In this document: positions 1 to 7,244 of the stretch, in pieces
Layout: each line of letters opens with the position of its first letter
Position numbering within the stretch: position 1 is the first letter of the stretch
NCBI GenBank assembly: GCA_007133715.1
Contig: SLMF01000057.1
Location: 1 to 12,824, forward strand
Length of the DNA: 12,824 nucleotides
Direction of reading: 5' to 3'
Source: Planctomycetaceae bacterium
GTDB taxonomy: Bacteria > Planctomycetota > Planctomycetia > Pirellulales > Pirellulaceae
The notes under the pieces: model-generated
What the model was told of the DNA's origin: nothing
Seen by the model: only the letters and a program-made list of their open reading frames with translations
Database searches by the model: none
Made by a program: the position numbers and the translations under genes

Positions 1-1382
1 CGTCGACGACCGAATTGCTGATCGAAGCGGCCGATTTCGCCCCCTTGTCGATTCGAACCACCGCCCGAACGCTGGCTCTGCACAGCCCTTCGTCTTACCG
101 CTTTGAACGCGGCGTGGATCCGGTCGGGGTGGATTGGGCCAGCCGTCGCTGTTGTCAATTGATCCTGCAATTGGCGGGGGGTGAATTGGCCGCAGGCGTA
201 TTGGATATCGGCCAGCCGATCCCCCCGCGGGAACCGCTCGTGTTGCGACTGGCGCAGCTGCCCCGGGTGCTGGGGATCGAGATTGCCCCGGACCAGGTGC
301 AGCGTATTTTGGCGGCGCTCGGCTGTGAAGTTGCGCCGTGCGGGCCGACCGAAATCCGGGCGACTCCGCCCAGCTGGCGCGCCGATTTGACGCGCGAGAT
401 CGATCTGGTCGAAGAGGTGGCGCGGATCCATGGCTACGACAAGATCCCCGAAGACGTGGGGGTTCCGATGGTGCCGTCTCACCGCCGCCATGACGATCGG
501 GTCCTGGACGGCGTCCGCGGCGTGCTGGTCGCGGCCGGTTTGAACGAGGCCATGACGGCCAGCATCGTGCCAGCCGAGTGGATCGAACGCTTCTCGCCCT
601 GGACCACCCAGCAGCCGTTACAGTCCAGTACGCCGATGCTGCAGGGAGCCGATCGCCTGCGTACCAGCTTGGTGCCCAGTCTGCTGGCGGTGCGGCAGGT
701 GAATCAGTCGTTGGGCAATTCGGTGATCGAATTGTTCGAGACCGCGCGTTTGTATTTGCCAGAATCGGGACAATTACCCCGCGAGCAGTGGTCCCTTGCA
801 CTGACGATCGGCGGGGACTTCTTCCGGCTGAAGGGGATCATCCAAGCGATTCTCGACGCGCTCCGACCCGCCGCGCGAATGACCGTCGTCGACACCGACC
901 AGCCGTTATTTGATCCGGCCCGCGGTTCCGCTCGGCTGGAACTGGACGGCCAGCTGCTGGGCTTTGTGGGCGAACTCTCCGAGGAGGGTTGCAAGCAATT
1001 CGGGCTGCGCAGCTCGGCAACCGTTGCCGAGCTGGATCTCTCGCTGCTGGCCGCCACGGCCCGACTGGTCCCCCAGCATCGCGAGCAGAGTCCATACCCG
1101 CCTATCGAGCGAGATTTGAACTTGGTTGTCGAAGAACCCCTCCGTTGGGAGACGATCGCGACGACGGTCGAGCAGTCGGCGGGCGAGTTTCTCGAGCAGC
1201 TGAGTTACCAGGAGACCTACCGCGATCCTCAAAAGGATGGAATTGGAAAAAAAAGGCTGCTGTTTTCGATTACACTCCGTTCGTCACAGCGCACGTTGAC
1301 GAACGAAGAAGCCGATGCAATCCGGGAAAACGTGGTGCAGGCTTGTCATCAGCAGCACGGTGCGGTGCTTTTAGGCACCTGA
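1..1382 (+). CDS. pheT: Phenylalanine--tRNA ligase beta subunit, C-terminal part (5' truncated by window)
   Basis: Beta chain of the (alpha-beta)2 phenylalanyl-tRNA synthetase, cytosolic, which charges tRNA-Phe together with PheS. The frame is open from base 3 to the TGA at 1380-1382, about 459 residues. Bacterial PheT is usually 670-800 residues, so the N-terminal tRNA-binding and B1 regions lie outside the window. The visible part starts in the B3/B4 domain with the conserved SYRFERGVDP stretch. The B5 domain follows, with TPPSWRADLTREIDLVEEV and then ARIHGYDKIP. Next comes the catalytic-like core, with the LRTSLVPSLL segment and a variant of the usual FE-x-G motif (ELFETARLY). The last ~95 residues form the ferredoxin-fold anticodon-binding (FDX-ACB) domain, from YPPIERDLNLVV to the end, including the RSSQRTLTNEEAD segment. 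Recognition rests on these family motifs. PheS is normally directly upstream and is presumably just outside. A TTG at 15 is internal, not the true start. Confidence 0.96.
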   Translation, partial: STTELLIEAADFAPLSIRTTARTLALHSPSSYRFERGVDPVGVDWASRRCCQLILQLAGGELAAGVLDIGQPIPPREPLVLRLAQLPRVLGIEIAPDQVQRILAALGCEVAPCGPTEIRATPPSWRADLTREIDLVEEVARIHGYDKIPEDVGVPMVPSHRRHDDRVLDGVRGVLVAAGLNEAMTASIVPAEWIERFSPWTTQQPLQSSTPMLQGADRLRTSLVPSLLAVRQVNQSLGNSVIELFETARLYLPESGQLPREQWSLALTIGGDFFRLKGIIQAILDALRPAARMTVVDTDQPLFDPARGSARLELDGQLLGFVGELSEEGCKQFGLRSSATVAELDLSLLAATARLVPQHREQSPYPPIERDLNLVVEEPLRWETIATTVEQSAGEFLEQLSYQETYRDPQKDGIGKKRLLFSITLRSSQRTLTNEEADAIRENVVQACHQQHGAVLLGT

Positions 1383-1412
1383 TCAAGGGGCTTGATATAG
1401 CGACAAACAGCT

Positions 1413-1439
1413 GGGGGGTGATTGACAGCCCCTTATTTT
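1413..1439 (+). terminator. Weak candidate terminator after pheT
   Basis: A run of six G (1413-1418) faces CCCC (1429-1432) across a short loop and is followed directly by TTATTTT (1433-1439). The stem is only 4-5 bp, so it is a weak rho-independent candidate. A second small hairpin, ATCAAG / CTTGAT with a GGG loop at 1382-1396, starts on the pheT stop codon. The region also contains the -35 hexamer of the promoter proposed for the next gene, so the terminator and promoter would overlap. Confidence 0.3.
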
Positions 1440-1449
1440 CCGCCAAAAT
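1422..1449 (+). promoter_or_regulatory. Candidate sigma-70 promoter for the PEPCK-aminotransferase gene
   Basis: A perfect -35 hexamer TTGACA at 1422-1427 is followed after 16 nt by CAAAAT at 1444-1449, a 4/6 match to TATAAT. Transcription would begin near 1456, giving a leader of about 105 nt before the GTG start at 1563. This suggests the gene has its own promoter rather than depending on pheT read-through. The assignment is by consensus matching only. Confidence 0.45.
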
Positions 1450-1499
1450 GTGCGACCGGATCGTTTCCGACGGGCGCGCCACCCGGCAACCAGTACGTA

Positions 1500-1538
1500 T
1501 TGGGGTGCGCCTCCGCAATTGTTTGCGGGAAGCCCCAA
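1500..1538 (+). other. Nested stem-loop in the 5' leader of the fusion gene
   Basis: An outer stem TTGGGG (1500-1505) / CCCCAA (1533-1538) encloses an inner hairpin CCGCAA (1513-1518) / TTGCGG (1523-1528) with a TTGT loop. It lies inside the predicted transcript and ends 24 nt before the GTG start, just upstream of the GAGG ribosome-binding site. It matches no riboswitch class I can name. It could be a simple leader structure, an attenuator, or chance in GC-rich DNA. Confidence 0.35.
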
Positions 1539-1553
1539 CGAACTAGCAAGAGT

Positions 1554-1557
1554 GAGG
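1554..1557 (+). promoter_or_regulatory. Ribosome-binding site that fixes the GTG start at 1563
   Basis: GAGG at 1554-1557 lies 5 nt before the GTG at 1563. The frame stays open upstream to a TTG at 1422, but that codon lies within the proposed -35 hexamer and its translation resembles no PEPCK N-terminus. Translation from 1563 gives HHRELQEWVEEMARM, which matches the start of bacterial GTP-PEPCKs. Confidence 0.6.
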
Positions 1558-1562
1558 TTGTT

Positions 1563-4500
1563 GTGAATCATCATCGCGAATTACAAGAGTGGGTAGAAGA
1601 GATGGCTCGGATGTGCGAGCCGGACCAGATCGTATGGATCGACGGTTCCGAAGAAGAGAAAGAGCGTCTGACGCAGGAAGCCGCCTCGACAAACGAGATC
1701 CAGCTCTTGAACCAGGAGAAGCTGCCCGGTTGCGTCTATCACCGGACGGCGACCAACGATGTGGCGCGAACCGAGCACCTCACGTACATCTGCACTTCGT
1801 CGCAAGAGGACGCGGGGCCGAACAACAATTGGATGTCGCCCGCGGACGGTTATCGCCGGGCGGGCGAGATCTTCCAGGGTTCGATGCGTGGTCGGACGAT
1901 GTATGTCATCCCCTTTTCGATGGGGCCGGTCGGATCGCCCTTCAGCAAGATTGGCGTCGAACTGACCGACAGCATCTATGTGGTCCTGAACATGCGGATC
2001 ATGACGCACATCGGCAAGGACGTATTGAAGCAGTTGGGCAGTGACGGCGAGTTCACTCGTTGTTTGCATGGCAAGGCGGAGTTGGACGTCGAGCGGCGTT
2101 TGATTTTGCATTTCCCCGAGGACAACGCGATTTGGAGTGTTGGCTCGGGCTACGGCGGCAACGTGTTGTTAGGCAAGAAGTGCTTGGCACTGCGGATTGC
2201 CAGCTGGCTGGGTCGGCAGGAGGGCTGGTTGGCCGAGCACATGCTGATCATGGGGATCGAGGATCCGGAGGGCCGCATCGAGTATGTGGCCGCGGCATTC
2301 CCCAGCGCATGTGGCAAGACGAATCTGGCGATGATGGTGCCGCCGGAAGGTTTGAAGGTCAAGGGTTATCGGATCTGGACGGTGGGCGACGACATTGCCT
2401 GGATGCGGATCGATTCGGACGGCCAGTTGTGGGCCATCAATCCGGAGACCGGCTTTTTCGGGGTGGCGCCGGGGACCAGTGACAAGACCAACCCGAACAT
2501 GATGAAGACGATCGCGCGGAACACGATCTACACCAACGTGGTGCTGACGGACGAGGGCACGGTGTGGTGGGAAGAGAGCGGCATGGAGCCGCCGAAGGAA
2601 GGCTGGGACTGGCGGGGCAATCGCTGGACGCCCGACACCAAGGACGAGCATGGCAAGCCGGTTTTGGGGGCGCATCCGAACAGCCGTTTCACGGCCCCCT
2701 TGGTCCAGTGTCCCTCGCATTCTTTCCGCACGGAGCATCATCACGGGGTCCCGATTTCGGCCATTGTCTTCGGTGGGCGGCGGGCCCAGTTGGCTCCGCT
2801 GGTCTACCAGGCCTTCGACTGGGAGCACGGCGTGTTCGTGGGAGCGACGGTGGCTTCGGAACGGACCGCGGCCCAATACGGCAAGCAGGGCGAAGTGCGG
2901 CGGGATCCGATGGCCATGCTGCCCTTCTGCGGCTACAACATGGGCGATTACTTCGCGCATTGGCTGGAGATGGGGCAGCGGATGAGTCGCCCGCCCAAGA
3001 TCTTCCATGTGAACTGGTTCCGCCAGGATGAGGATGGCAACTTCGTCTGGCCCGGTTTCGGCGAGAATCTGCGGGTGATCGAATGGATCCTGGATCGTGC
3101 CCGCGGCGATGCGGATGCGGTCAAAACGCCGATCGGCTATGTCCCCACGCCGGACAGTCTGGACCTGACGGGCCTGGACTTGGCAACCGAGGAGTTCGAG
3201 AAGCTGTCTTCGATCGACCGGGAAGCCTGGTATCGGGAGACCGAGGAGGTGGTCGCTTTCTTCCAGAAGTTCGGCGATCGTTTCCCCAAGGAGTTGTGGG
3301 AGCAGTTGGAAGCGTTGCGGCTGCGGTTACGGGCCGCGATTTCGCTGCTGCCGCCCGGCAGCGAGCCGCGCCCCTTGGCCCATGAGTTGAACGAGGTGAT
3401 CGAGCGGGAGAACCCGCACATCTACGGCTTGCTGTCCGATCTGGGCAAGCGGATGTACTTCCCCAAGGGGATCCTTGCGCAGAGTGCCGAGGCCAAGGAG
3501 AAGGCCACGCGTTGCAATGCCACGATCGGGATCGCTCGCGAGGGCAGCCAGCCGATGCATCTGAAATCGATCATGAAGTACCTGCAGGAGCTGGGCCCGG
3601 CCGACGCCCTGCCCTATGCGCCCGCCCTGGGACGCAAGGACTTGCGGGAAGCCTGGCGACAGCATCTGTTGGCTGCCAATCCCAGCCTGCTGAAAGGTGC
3701 CTTCTCCCTCCCGATCGTCACCGGCGGGGTCACCCATGCACTCAGCCTGGTCGCGGACCTGTTCGTCGATCGGGGCGATATGGTGCTGGTCCCGGACAAG
3801 TTCTGGGAGAACTATGAGCTGCTGTTTGGCGTCCGTTATGGGGCCCAGATGGCGACGTTCCCGTTCTTCAATGCCAGCGGCAGCTTCAACATGGAAGCCT
3901 TCCGCCAAGCGTTGGCCACCCGCGCCGGCAGCTGGAAGACAATCATCGTGTTGAACTTCCCCAACAACCCCACCGGCTACCTGCTCTCGCAGGCCGAAGC
4001 GGAGGAGATGATCGGGCTGTTGCGGGATGCGGTCGAAGACGGTCGCGATCTGGTGGTCGTGACGGACGATGCCTACTTCGGCCTGTCCTACGACGAAAAC
4101 GCGCTGAGTGAATCCCTGTTCGCTCGCTTGGCCGGGTTGCACGAACGCTTGCTGGCAATCAAGGTGGACGGCCCGACCAAGGAGCAGTTCGTCTGGGGCT
4201 TCCGCACCGGCATGCTGACCTTTGGCGCCAAGGCCTTCCTCAGTACCGGCGCCTTGTACCAGGCGCTGGAACGCAAAGTGGCCGGGGCCATTCGTAGCGG
4301 CGTTTCGAATTGCTCGCATCCCGCCCAATCGATCCTGGTCCGAGCCATGGCCGATCCGGAGATGGCCAGCGAGCAGGAGGAGAAACGCAAGATCCTGGAA
4401 GCGCGAGCCGCCAAGGTCCACCAGGTTTTGGACACGCCCGACTTTAAGGACGTCTGGGAAGCCTATCCCTTCAACGCGGGCTACTTCATGTGCCTGAAAC

Positions 4501-4679
4501 TGAAGGGGCTCTGCGCGGAGACTTTCCGCAAACATCTGCTGGCCAAGTACGGGGTGGGCGTGATCGCCGACGGCGACCGTGACATCCGGATCGCCTTCTC
4601 TTCCGTGGAGGAAGCGGAGTTGCCGGAACTGTTCGCCACGATGGCCAAAGCCGCCCGCGAGCTGCTGGCCGAACGCTAA
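1563..4679 (+). CDS. pckG: Fusion: GTP-dependent PEP carboxykinase + PLP-dependent class I/II aminotransferase
   Basis: A single 1038-residue cytosolic protein. Residues 1 to ~592 are a full-length GTP-PEPCK (oxaloacetate + GTP <-> PEP + GDP + CO2). Visible motifs are R111 in GRTMYVIPFSMGP (substrate loop), SGYGGN with K205/K206, H226 and D276/D277 (Mn ligands), the P-loop PSACGKTN (C250, K252, T253), INPETGFFGVAPGT, and the guanine-site segments around W485-R487 and PGFGEN (497-502). A Pro-rich linker (597-606, PPGSEPRPLA) leads to a fold-type-I aminotransferase at ~607-1038. There I see N802 in NFPNNPTGY, D835 and Y838 (DDAY), the Schiff-base lysine K873 in DGPTKEQF, R881 in GFRTG, and the carboxylate-binding R1009 in IRIAFS. 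No stop, frameshift or internal start with a ribosome site separates the halves; an in-frame ATG at 3453 lacks one and lies inside the domain. The aminotransferase resembles uncharacterised ~430-residue enzymes. Aspartate or alanine as donor is inference. The symbol covers only the first domain. Confidence 0.93.
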   Translation: MNHHRELQEWVEEMARMCEPDQIVWIDGSEEEKERLTQEAASTNEIQLLNQEKLPGCVYHRTATNDVARTEHLTYICTSSQEDAGPNNNWMSPADGYRRAGEIFQGSMRGRTMYVIPFSMGPVGSPFSKIGVELTDSIYVVLNMRIMTHIGKDVLKQLGSDGEFTRCLHGKAELDVERRLILHFPEDNAIWSVGSGYGGNVLLGKKCLALRIASWLGRQEGWLAEHMLIMGIEDPEGRIEYVAAAFPSACGKTNLAMMVPPEGLKVKGYRIWTVGDDIAWMRIDSDGQLWAINPETGFFGVAPGTSDKTNPNMMKTIARNTIYTNVVLTDEGTVWWEESGMEPPKEGWDWRGNRWTPDTKDEHGKPVLGAHPNSRFTAPLVQCPSHSFRTEHHHGVPISAIVFGGRRAQLAPLVYQAFDWEHGVFVGATVASERTAAQYGKQGEVRRDPMAMLPFCGYNMGDYFAHWLEMGQRMSRPPKIFHVNWFRQDEDGNFVWPGFGENLRVIEWILDRARGDADAVKTPIGYVPTPDSLDLTGLDLATEEFEKLSSIDREAWYRETEEVVAFFQKFGDRFPKELWEQLEALRLRLRAAISLLPPGSEPRPLAHELNEVIERENPHIYGLLSDLGKRMYFPKGILAQSAEAKEKATRCNATIGIAREGSQPMHLKSIMKYLQELGPADALPYAPALGRKDLREAWRQHLLAANPSLLKGAFSLPIVTGGVTHALSLVADLFVDRGDMVLVPDKFWENYELLFGVRYGAQMATFPFFNASGSFNMEAFRQALATRAGSWKTIIVLNFPNNPTGYLLSQAEAEEMIGLLRDAVEDGRDLVVVTDDAYFGLSYDENALSESLFARLAGLHERLLAIKVDGPTKEQFVWGFRTGMLTFGAKAFLSTGALYQALERKVAGAIRSGVSNCSHPAQSILVRAMADPEMASEQEEKRKILEARAAKVHQVLDTPDFKDVWEAYPFNAGYFMCLKLKGLCAETFRKHLLAKYGVGVIADGDRDIRIAFSSVEEAELPELFATMAKAARELLAER

Positions 4680-4712
4680 ACGCTCGGCTTCCCCCACCTC
4701 GAAACCGCCTCG

Positions 4713-4742
4713 CCACGCCGCGATCCCCCGCTCGCGGCGTGG
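4713..4742. terminator. Perfect 11-bp inverted repeat between convergent genes, likely bidirectional terminator
   Basis: CCACGCCGCGA (4713-4723) and TCGCGGCGTGG (4732-4742) are exact reverse complements around an 8-nt loop. The hairpin sits 33 nt after the stop of the fusion gene and 39 nt after the stop of the opposing toroid gene, in a 102-nt gap. The tails are poor in T (GGCCGTTT on plus), so it is not a textbook rho-independent site. The symmetric placement between convergent stops still favours a shared transcript end. Confidence 0.55.
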
Positions 4743-4781
4743 GGCCGTTTCCGGCCCTGCCTTCAAGACACCGGGGCCGGG

Positions 4782-6959
4782 TCAATCCAATTGGATTTGA
4801 CGAAAAATGGGCAGGTGGCGGTAGTAGATTTCCAGGGTGCAGACGGCCAGGGAGGTCATGTAGATCCGTCCTCCGGCCGCGGAGTGGTCGCCGCGGGGGG
4901 GCCAGCTGCCGGCGTGGCGGCCAGTTCGCTCCTGGGTTTCGACCAGGATCTCCCGCAGTTGGCGATTCCATTGCTCCCACGGTTCGCCTCCGACATGCCG
5001 CAGGGTTTGGGCGGCGTAGTACCAGTAGTAGACGTTGGGTTGGTCGGCCCGGGGCGGGAATTCGTCGGACAACCACTGCACACCTTGCATCAGACCGGGG
5101 TGGGAGTGGTTCCACCCCAGGTAGATGCGGCACAGCAGCGCTTCGGCCGTCATCACATGCGTGGGCCGGTTTTGGGGTTGATAGGCGTAGCGAGCGCCGT
5201 CGTAGGATTGCACGCTATCCAGAAAATGGGCGGCCAATTCCAGTGTCTCGTCCGGTACGTACAGCCCCGCAGCGCGGGCACTGTGCAGGGCCATCAGCTG
5301 CCAGCCGATCACGCTGGTATCCCCGCGCCGCTCGTGAGACGCCGCTTCGTGATTCGGCTTGTACCGCCAACCGCCATCGGCATATTGGGCGGCCACAATG
5401 AAATCCGTGGCCAACTGCGCCGGCTCACGCAACGCTTCGTCCCCGGTCATCAGGAACGCCTCACATAACACGATCGCACCTTGGCCGTGAGCGTACATCC
5501 CCGTGTTGCCCGCCGATCCGAAGCGCAGATCCCCGTCCGAAGTCTGGTTCTGAACCATCCAACGCAGGCCCTGGGCCACTTCCGCTCGATAGCGCCCGGT
5601 CAGGTGGGTTTGCCCCGCACCCAAGAACGGCAGCAGGGCCAAGGAGGTGGCGGCCGAATCGCTGCGCGCCGCGCCATCCAGTCGCCAGCGTCCGTCCGGC
5701 TGTTGCTGCTGTGCCAGCCAGCGTAAGCCGCGGGCCACCGCCGCTTCGGTCAAGGTCGTACCGCCTTCGCGACGCAGCAACTCGACCCGCACCCGCGGAT
5801 CGCGGGCGGCCAGCGACGTGCGGGCACCCTCCGGGCTGCCGATCTGCTGCTTGACCTCCGCCAAATCCGGCAGGCGCTCGGAGTCTTCGATCAACCGCAG
5901 CTCACGCGCCTCCTGATCCGCACGCACCAGCGCCTCACGCGTCTGCCGATCCTCCCGATCCAGGTGCTCCGGAATCGGTAAATCGAAACGGATTTCGTCC
6001 GCCGGATCGCGGATCTCTCGTTGGCCTTCCCGCCGCAGGGCGTGACTGACCTGGGCATTCAACACGATGTAATTGCCCGAATCGTCATGCGGGATGGTCA
6101 GCAGCGCCAGGAGGATCAGCAGGATCAGATGGAACACCAGACTGACCAGCCAAGCGGGTGTCTCATCCCAGATATCGCCCACCCAGTGGCTGGGGGCGTA
6201 AGCTTCCAAGCGGCGGCGAGCCAGCGTCTCGGCGGCCGTCACTCGCCGTTTACGCACCGCTTCCGGCGGGGGTGCTGGCGAACTGGCCGCCGGCGTGCTC
6301 GACAGAGCTTCCGAGGACAATTCCGGCAACGGCACCGGCGAACTTTTGGCGGGCGGTGGCGGTACGTTGCGAGACGGTCGTGCCCCAAGACTGGCCACCG
6401 GCGGTTTCGAACGCGCCGGCTGCGATTCCCGCACCGCTTCCGGGCCCGAACGTGTCGGCGGGGCCGCAGACTCCCCTCGGGAGGATACAGGCGCCAAACC
6501 TTCGGAGGGGGTCGAGTCCGCAGGCGACGGTGAACTCGACCGCTGCCCTGCCAACAAACGATGCGCCGCTCGCTGCTGCCGCTCGCTCAATTCGATACTG
6601 GTGCCGCACTGCCAGCAATCGGCGACCAACAACCACAGCCGCACGGTCATCGGAGCGTGGCAATCGGGGCACGCGCACATCAGCACGCCGCCCTCGATCC
6701 ATACTTCTGAGGCGTGTTGCAAGCCTGCATCCGGCGAGGAGCGACCCGTGAGCGTATTTTCGCAACGAACAGGGCGCTCCCGCCGCTCGGCGGGCGTCGG
6801 CAGATGGTCCGCTTCCGGCAGCGGGCCGCGGGACGGCCAATCCCAAGTCGTCACCCCGTCGCTCAGGGAATACCATCGCCCCTCTTCTTCAGAGAATTCG
6901 GGCGGTAGCGGAAGCGGGCGCAGGTCCAGTTGGGAGTCCGAGATCAGCGAATTCACCAT
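4782..6959 (-). CDS. Membrane protein: N-terminal zinc ribbon, one transmembrane helix, C-terminal prenyltransferase/squalene-cyclase-like toroid
   Basis: 725 residues, function unknown. In order: an acidic/Pro-rich N-terminus; a zinc-ribbon-like C97-x2-C100 ... C115-x2-C118 (C95 is an extra cysteine); a Ser/Pro/Ala-rich linker (~140-235); a basic stretch RKRRVTAAETLARRR (237-250); one hydrophobic helix (~270-290, PAWLVSLVFHLILLILLALL); a charged, possibly coiled region (~305-375); and alpha/alpha-toroid repeats (~400-715). The toroid carries QW-like turns such as QQQQPDGRW, QYADGGWRY and HAGSWPPRG. The basic side of the helix predicts a cytosolic N-terminus and an exported toroid. I find no DxDD motif of squalene-hopene cyclase, so it is probably not a cyclase; a binding or scaffold role is inference. 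Related proteins are common in Planctomycetes. It is transcribed alone, convergent with the PEPCK fusion. The ATG at 6957-6959 is chosen as the first start; the ribosome site before it is weak. Confidence 0.88.
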   Translation of the reverse strand: MVNSLISDSQLDLRPLPLPPEFSEEEGRWYSLSDGVTTWDWPSRGPLPEADHLPTPAERRERPVRCENTLTGRSSPDAGLQHASEVWIEGGVLMCACPDCHAPMTVRLWLLVADCWQCGTSIELSERQQRAAHRLLAGQRSSSPSPADSTPSEGLAPVSSRGESAAPPTRSGPEAVRESQPARSKPPVASLGARPSRNVPPPPAKSSPVPLPELSSEALSSTPAASSPAPPPEAVRKRRVTAAETLARRRLEAYAPSHWVGDIWDETPAWLVSLVFHLILLILLALLTIPHDDSGNYIVLNAQVSHALRREGQREIRDPADEIRFDLPIPEHLDREDRQTREALVRADQEARELRLIEDSERLPDLAEVKQQIGSPEGARTSLAARDPRVRVELLRREGGTTLTEAAVARGLRWLAQQQQPDGRWRLDGAARSDSAATSLALLPFLGAGQTHLTGRYRAEVAQGLRWMVQNQTSDGDLRFGSAGNTGMYAHGQGAIVLCEAFLMTGDEALREPAQLATDFIVAAQYADGGWRYKPNHEAASHERRGDTSVIGWQLMALHSARAAGLYVPDETLELAAHFLDSVQSYDGARYAYQPQNRPTHVMTAEALLCRIYLGWNHSHPGLMQGVQWLSDEFPPRADQPNVYYWYYAAQTLRHVGGEPWEQWNRQLREILVETQERTGRHAGSWPPRGDHSAAGGRIYMTSLAVCTLEIYYRHLPIFRQIQLD

Positions 6960-6988
6960 GCGTGGATTCCGACGTCAACAACTCGGGA

Positions 6989-7000
6989 GTCGAATTCGAC
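6989..7000. repeat. 12-bp perfect palindrome in the leader of the toroid gene
   Basis: GTCGAATTCGAC is its own reverse complement. It lies 29 bp upstream of the ATG at 6959, within the predicted 5' leader and well downstream of the promoter. It could be an operator-like dyad or an mRNA hairpin, but may be chance. Confidence 0.35.
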
Positions 7001-7006
7001 CGTGCG

Positions 7007-7032
7007 GGTAACCCCGCCGTCCGGCGGATACC
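7007..7032 (-). other. Leader hairpin upstream of the toroid gene
   Basis: Outer arms GGTA (7007-7010) / TACC (7029-7032) and inner arms CCGCC (7014-7018) / GGCGG (7023-7027) enclose a 4-nt loop, so the minus-strand transcript can fold here. Together with the palindrome at 6989-7000, this is all the structure I see in the ~183-nt leader (about 6960-7142). No coding frame of note is visible in that stretch. Confidence 0.3.
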
Positions 7033-7148
7033 GGAGGAAGCCGCCAGAGCCCGACACTACCGGTACGACACAGATCGTCAGCAACTGCGGCGTATTGAAA
7101 GCGGGCTCGGGACTCCTATTGAGCGGTCGTCTGGCAGTCGCGTTTTAC

Positions 7149-7176
7149 AGTATATGGCGGTCGAGGAACAAGTCAA
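7149..7176 (-). promoter_or_regulatory. Sigma-70-like promoter for the toroid gene
   Basis: Read on the minus strand, TTGACT (7176-7171, 5/6) is followed after 16 nt by TATACT (7154-7149, 5/6). This is the best -35/-10 pair I found in the window. The predicted start is near 7142, giving a leader of about 183 nt before the ATG at 6959. The -35 lies directly next to the terminator hairpin of the upstream DUF1501 operon. Confidence 0.6.
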
Positions 7177-7177
7177 A

Positions 7178-7212
7178 TTCGCCACCGCGGGGTTCAAGCC
7201 CCCGTGGGCGAA
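7178..7212 (-). terminator. Terminator hairpin of the DUF1549/DUF1553-DUF1501 operon
   Basis: The outer stem TTCGCC (7178-7183) / GGCGAA (7207-7212) is followed, after a 2-nt bulge, by a 7-bp inner stem (7186-7192 with 7200-7206, one G-T pair) closed by a 7-nt loop. It begins 32 nt past the DUF1501 stop on the minus strand and is followed there by TTTGACTTGTT, a loose T-rich tail. Position and strength support a rho-independent type terminator. Confidence 0.55.
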
Positions 7213-7244
7213 GCGCGAGGATGTGCGGACAGAAAATGCCCCGC

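Noticed and set aside
1422..1562. N-terminal extension of the fusion protein from a TTG at 1422
   Set aside because: The TTG is part of the proposed -35 hexamer, and the 47 added residues do not resemble PEPCK. The GTG at 1563 has a ribosome site and gives the expected N-terminus.
3453..3455. Internal ATG as a separate start for the aminotransferase
   Set aside because: No ribosome-binding site precedes it, and starting there would remove the conserved beginning of the domain (from about residue 607).
4713..4742. Perfect inverted repeat as the end of an insertion sequence
   Set aside because: There is no transposase, no partner repeat and no target duplication nearby. It lies between convergent stops, where a terminator is expected.
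3327..4766. Long open frame (479 codons) on the minus strand, antisense to the aminotransferase half
   Set aside because: It has no recognisable domain, and its composition mirrors the GC-rich coding strand. The plus strand carries a complete, motif-rich enzyme.
7186..7206. T-arm-like sequence (CGGGG stem, TTCAAGC loop, CCCCG) suggesting a tRNA gene on the plus strand
   Set aside because: No D-arm or anticodon arm precedes it, and the flanking TTCGCC/GGCGAA closes directly around it as one long hairpin. Its place after the DUF1501 stop fits a terminator.
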